Assembly (NCBI RefSeq): GCF_001602525.1
Contig: NZ_LSYT01000004.1
Coordinates: forward strand, 124,001 to 188,000
DNA from: Flavobacterium chilense
GTDB lineage: Bacteria; Bacteroidota; Bacteroidia; Flavobacteriales; Flavobacteriaceae
Direction: 5' to 3'
DNA: 64,000 bases
How positions within the stretch are numbered: the stretch's first letter is position 1; every line of letters starts with the position of its first letter. The translations under genes and the position numbers were made by a program. Under the pieces are notes generated by a model. The model was given only the letters and a program-made list of their open reading frames with translations. It was not told the DNA's origin and made no database searches. Positions 61,279-64,000 of the stretch are shown here, piece by piece.

Positions 61279-61689
61279 ATGAAAAACATAATTACGTTAC
61301 TCTTAATCGTTTTTACATTTGCAGGTTGCTCTAATGATGGTGATGATAAAACTCAAAATCCTGTGGTTGGAAACTGGAAGTTAATAAAAACCCGAAATAT
61401 TATACAAGGCAATAATAATCCCATTGTTTTTACCGATTATTCAAGCCAAAATAAGATTTATAAATTCGATACAAAATCAAATCTAACCATCACAACGGGG
61501 TCGAATATAGAACATTACAAATACGAGTACAAAATTGATTATTTAACGGGAGATGCTACTTCCGGAGGTACAAAATCACCCGTTGTGATTATTGAAGGTG
61601 TAAAATATGGTTATTTGTTTCTTGACGGACAAATGATATTAGAACAATCTTATGTAGATGGTGAAGACTTATATCTTGTAAAACAATAA
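61279..61689 (+). CDS. Lipocalin-like lipoprotein
   Basis: A 136-residue lipoprotein with lipobox FAGC (Cys17). The start VVGNWKLIKTRNI and the beta pattern fit the lipocalin-like family. It lies 23 bp after its likely paralogue, in the same transcript. Function unknown. Confidence 0.7.
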   Translation: MKNIITLLLIVFTFAGCSNDGDDKTQNPVVGNWKLIKTRNIIQGNNNPIVFTDYSSQNKIYKFDTKSNLTITTGSNIEHYKYEYKIDYLTGDATSGGTKSPVVIIEGVKYGYLFLDGQMILEQSYVDGEDLYLVKQ

Positions 61690-61722
61690 GTCTTTGACCT
61701 TTTATAAATAATACCTTTCTCG

Positions 61723-61792
61723 TTTAGCCCCGATGGAAACGACATCCTTTTTCCGGTTTCTTTAACCGGGAAAAGATATAGTGTAAAGCGGG
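61723..61792. repeat. Diverged structured repeat element (copy 4)
   Basis: TTTAGCCCCGATGGAAACGA through CTTTTTCCGG/CCGGGAAAAG to AAAGCGGGACAAAAGG keeps the AGCCCCGAT and AGCGGGA ends and a central hairpin of the 14357 and 20498 elements, but with a changed stem sequence, as expected for a conserved RNA structure. Located between the lipoproteins and the M14 terminator. Confidence 0.5.
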
Positions 61793-61829
61793 ACAAAAGG
61801 TCTGAAAGAACAAAAACAATACTGCTTCC

Positions 61830-61870
61830 AAAAAAAAAAATCCGCTCCTCGAAAAGATCTGAAGAGCGGA
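61830..61870 (-). terminator. Terminator of the M14 peptidase gene
   Basis: TCCGCTC (61841-61847) and GAGCGGA (61864-61870) form the stem; on the minus strand it is followed by about ten Ts. It is 19 bp beyond the stop. Confidence 0.85.
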
Positions 61871-61888
61871 AATCAATTGTTTTGTTTT

Positions 61889-64000
61889 TTAGCGTACTAA
61901 GAAAAGTGCATTACTGAATAATAGTACTCCGTTTTCCCAGAAACCTCTAAAAAGCGGATTGTCCATCATGTAAATTACGGTTCCGTCGCCTCTTTTGTCT
62001 ACAGCAAAACTCACGGTTTCGTTAAGTTTTTTCCTGATATCGTTTCCAACAAAGCCATAACTTAAATAGTCTTTTGGAATATACGCGACATTAACAGCGT
62101 TTTTAAGTAATGAGAACGATCTTTCGTTGCTTTTAAGGCTAAAATAAGTATTTCCTAACCCAAATGCCATTGGATAGGTTTTGTCTAATTTATTTTCGAT
62201 TATGGCACCCGGAATAGAACCTGAAATGTTTCTTCGCTCTGAGCCTTCAAAATCCAGAAAGCGTTTTTTAAGTTCGGTTTCTTTTTGTTCTTTCTCTGAT
62301 TTTTCTTTGTCTTCTTTACTTGCAAACAAACTCAAAGCATAACCGTCGCGATCCTGAAATAAAGAAATAGCATTGCTTATTGCGATTACCTTTCCGCCAT
62401 TTTTAACCCATTCGTCGATTTGTTTTTTCTGGTCTTCAGATAAGTCATAACTACCGTCTGACAGAATCAAAGTATTGTAATTATACAATTTAACTCTATT
62501 AAAATTACTCGTTTCAACAATACTAACCGGATAACTTATGGTTTCATCCAGATAATACCAGGTTGAACCAAACTCTGTAGAAACGATTCCTTTTCCGGAA
62601 AGCATTAAGATTTTTGGCGCTTTGAGCAATGCAAAATTCTCACCGCCAATATCTTTAGAATTGGTCGAAAATCCTGTGGTTATAAAACTATAATCGGTTT
62701 TGATTTTGATAATATCGCTTACAGTTTTTTCGAAATCGGTTATTTTTGGATTATCGGCACGGCTTACAATTAATCCACCCGGTTCTATAGAAACAGTTCC
62801 AAAAACTGCCTTTTTCATGGCTGATCGTACTTTTATTCCCGCCTGATGTAATAATGAAATCACCTGAGCCGAAGTTCTGTTATTCCACGGTACGTAAAAA
62901 GCATAGACACTTGCCGGAACTGTTTTTTCGGCATTCTCGATCTTAGATTTTGTTTTAATCTGAAGATTATTTTTTACCGCATAACCTTCAACTCCATATG
63001 CCAAAGGCAATGCCCAGGCTGTAATATCATACGATAAACTATCGTTTAATTTCTGATTTGGTTCAAATAAAACCTGAGCCAGAACAGATCTTGGCTGATC
63101 TGCTTTAATAATTAAATCATTTGGCTCAACCTTAAAGTTTTCATTTTTCTTGTTTTGATAATGAAATCCTGAAGCGCTTGCAGAGGCATCTGCATAAGTA
63201 AACTCAATATCATTTTTCTTTAGCATTTCGGTTAATTGTTCCAGTTTCGGATTGCTTTTCAGAACATACATATTGTAGACTCCTTTTGCCTTTTTTCTGG
63301 CATTGGTATGAAAATCCCTGAAACCTTTTAGAAGCACATCTTTTTGCGAAGCAGCACTTTCTACAACCGTTAAAACAGCTGTGGCATGATGTGTTAATCG
63401 GTCTTTTATGGTAACATTGGTACCGTTTTCCATTGTAACCTCACGTCCTGCTCCTATTCCGCCCTGTTCCAGCGTTAATCCTACTGCACCGTTGTATGTT
63501 GGGTAAGTATCGCCATAACTTGGGTAAAACAAATCAAATCGTTCGCGGGTGTTGTACATCCAGTTTTGCTTGTCGAATTTTTGTGAAATATTTTTACCCA
63601 AAACATTATAAAAATCCTTTTGGTATTGTTCAATAAATTCGTGCAAAGGTTCTGCTGCAGGAGGAAAAAAGTAAGGCGAATTATAACTCATTTCATGCAC
63701 ATCAGTATGAACCTGAGGCATCCATTGATTATACAACTTAATACGTTGTTGCGATTCGATTTGAGTTTGCCACGCCCAGTCTCTGTTGAGATCAAAAAGG
63801 TAATGGTTGTATCTTCCGCCCGGCCAGACTTCCATGTGTTCTCTGTCGTATAACCCAGGATGTGTTTTTTTTCCGGAAATTTCTCTTAACCAGTTTCCGT
63901 ATCTTGAATATCCATCAGGATTAATACACGGATCGAGAATTACAATCGTGTTTTTCAACCATTGTTTTGCAGCTTCGTTTGACGGATTCAAAAGTTCGTA
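61889..64000 (-). CDS. M14-family zinc carboxypeptidase, start beyond the window
   Basis: 703 residues are visible; the frame is open to the right edge, so the N terminus (signal peptide and the HxxE zinc pair) is missing. Seen are ILDPCINPDGYSRYGNW, LNRDWAWQTQIESQQ, the third zinc His in QVHTDVHEM, and the catalytic Glu in VGLTLEQGG (about 173-181 of the fragment). A long C-terminal part (about 250-703) resembles the DUF4350-like/GATase-like extension of large Bacteroidota M14 proteins. It is an exported carboxypeptidase by analogy. Confidence 0.9.
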   Translation of the reverse strand, partial: YELLNPSNEAAKQWLKNTIVILDPCINPDGYSRYGNWLREISGKKTHPGLYDREHMEVWPGGRYNHYLFDLNRDWAWQTQIESQQRIKLYNQWMPQVHTDVHEMSYNSPYFFPPAAEPLHEFIEQYQKDFYNVLGKNISQKFDKQNWMYNTRERFDLFYPSYGDTYPTYNGAVGLTLEQGGIGAGREVTMENGTNVTIKDRLTHHATAVLTVVESAASQKDVLLKGFRDFHTNARKKAKGVYNMYVLKSNPKLEQLTEMLKKNDIEFTYADASASASGFHYQNKKNENFKVEPNDLIIKADQPRSVLAQVLFEPNQKLNDSLSYDITAWALPLAYGVEGYAVKNNLQIKTKSKIENAEKTVPASVYAFYVPWNNRTSAQVISLLHQAGIKVRSAMKKAVFGTVSIEPGGLIVSRADNPKITDFEKTVSDIIKIKTDYSFITTGFSTNSKDIGGENFALLKAPKILMLSGKGIVSTEFGSTWYYLDETISYPVSIVETSNFNRVKLYNYNTLILSDGSYDLSEDQKKQIDEWVKNGGKVIAISNAISLFQDRDGYALSLFASKEDKEKSEKEQKETELKKRFLDFEGSERRNISGSIPGAIIENKLDKTYPMAFGLGNTYFSLKSNERSFSLLKNAVNVAYIPKDYLSYGFVGNDIRKKLNETVSFAVDKRGDGTVIYMMDNPLFRGFWENGVLLFSNALFLVR

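Noticed and set aside
1..64000. tRNA, rRNA, CRISPR arrays, IS elements, prophage
   Set aside because: None seen by eye: no cloverleaf-like segments with CCA-type ends, no regularly spaced direct repeats, no transposase or integrase frame.

Overview
This is an AT-rich stretch of a Flavobacteriia chromosome, most likely Flavobacterium. The evidence is two SusC/SusD pairs, lipoproteins and signal peptides of Bacteroidota type, A-rich translation starts without Shine-Dalgarno boxes, TTG-N18/19-TAnnTTTG promoters, a Rho factor with a long disordered insert, and DUF4293 next to rho. No rRNA, tRNA, CRISPR array, IS element or phage is visible.

Layout. 1-4.5 kb is the end of what looks like a nitrate-assimilation neighbourhood: the tail of a DUF4202 protein, an orphan NarL-type regulator framed by ACGTATA inverted repeats, a methyltransferase, a histone-H1-like protein, and cobA-mobA for siroheme and Mo-cofactor. 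4.9-30 kb is the most interesting part, a sulfur island. It has a strong promoter and a ~500-nt leader with a tiny ORF carrying three consecutive Cys codons and switch-like hairpins. Then come SusC/SusD, four formylglycine-type sulfatases, DUF1254/DUF1214 proteins, a fatty-acid hydroxylase family protein, a thioredoxin-rhodanese, a YeiH-type sulfate/sulfite transporter, a family 2A encapsulin with its cysteine desulfurase cargo, and a second SusC/SusD pair. There are no glycoside hydrolases, so the locus looks like organosulfate scavenging plus sulfur handling rather than polysaccharide use.

30-40.5 kb holds amino-acid and peptide catabolism: ornithine aminotransferase with a divergent Lrp regulator, two M28 peptidases, a secreted cyanophycinase, an Ntn-hydrolase acylase and a dienelactone hydrolase. 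40.6-53 kb is mostly housekeeping: rho, DUF4293, a NarL-type two-component pair, a YfcE-like phosphoesterase, a large flotillin, truA, an ABC exporter, a NUMOD4/HNH-like protein and dihydrolipoyl dehydrogenase. 53-58.5 kb has a four-gene SPFH/zinc-ribbon module of probable membrane-stress type, an arginase-family enzyme and a SUFU protein with a small acidic partner. 58.6-64 kb has assorted small genes, two lipocalin-like lipoproteins and the C-terminal part of an M14 carboxypeptidase running off the right edge.

Intergenic DNA carries several repeat families: an ~82-bp structured element with two near-identical and two diverged copies, nested CTCCAGCT hairpins, degenerate AAGGTTCAGAGGTGCAAAGG-like blocks, and a terminator stem AAATCCGATTT used four times.
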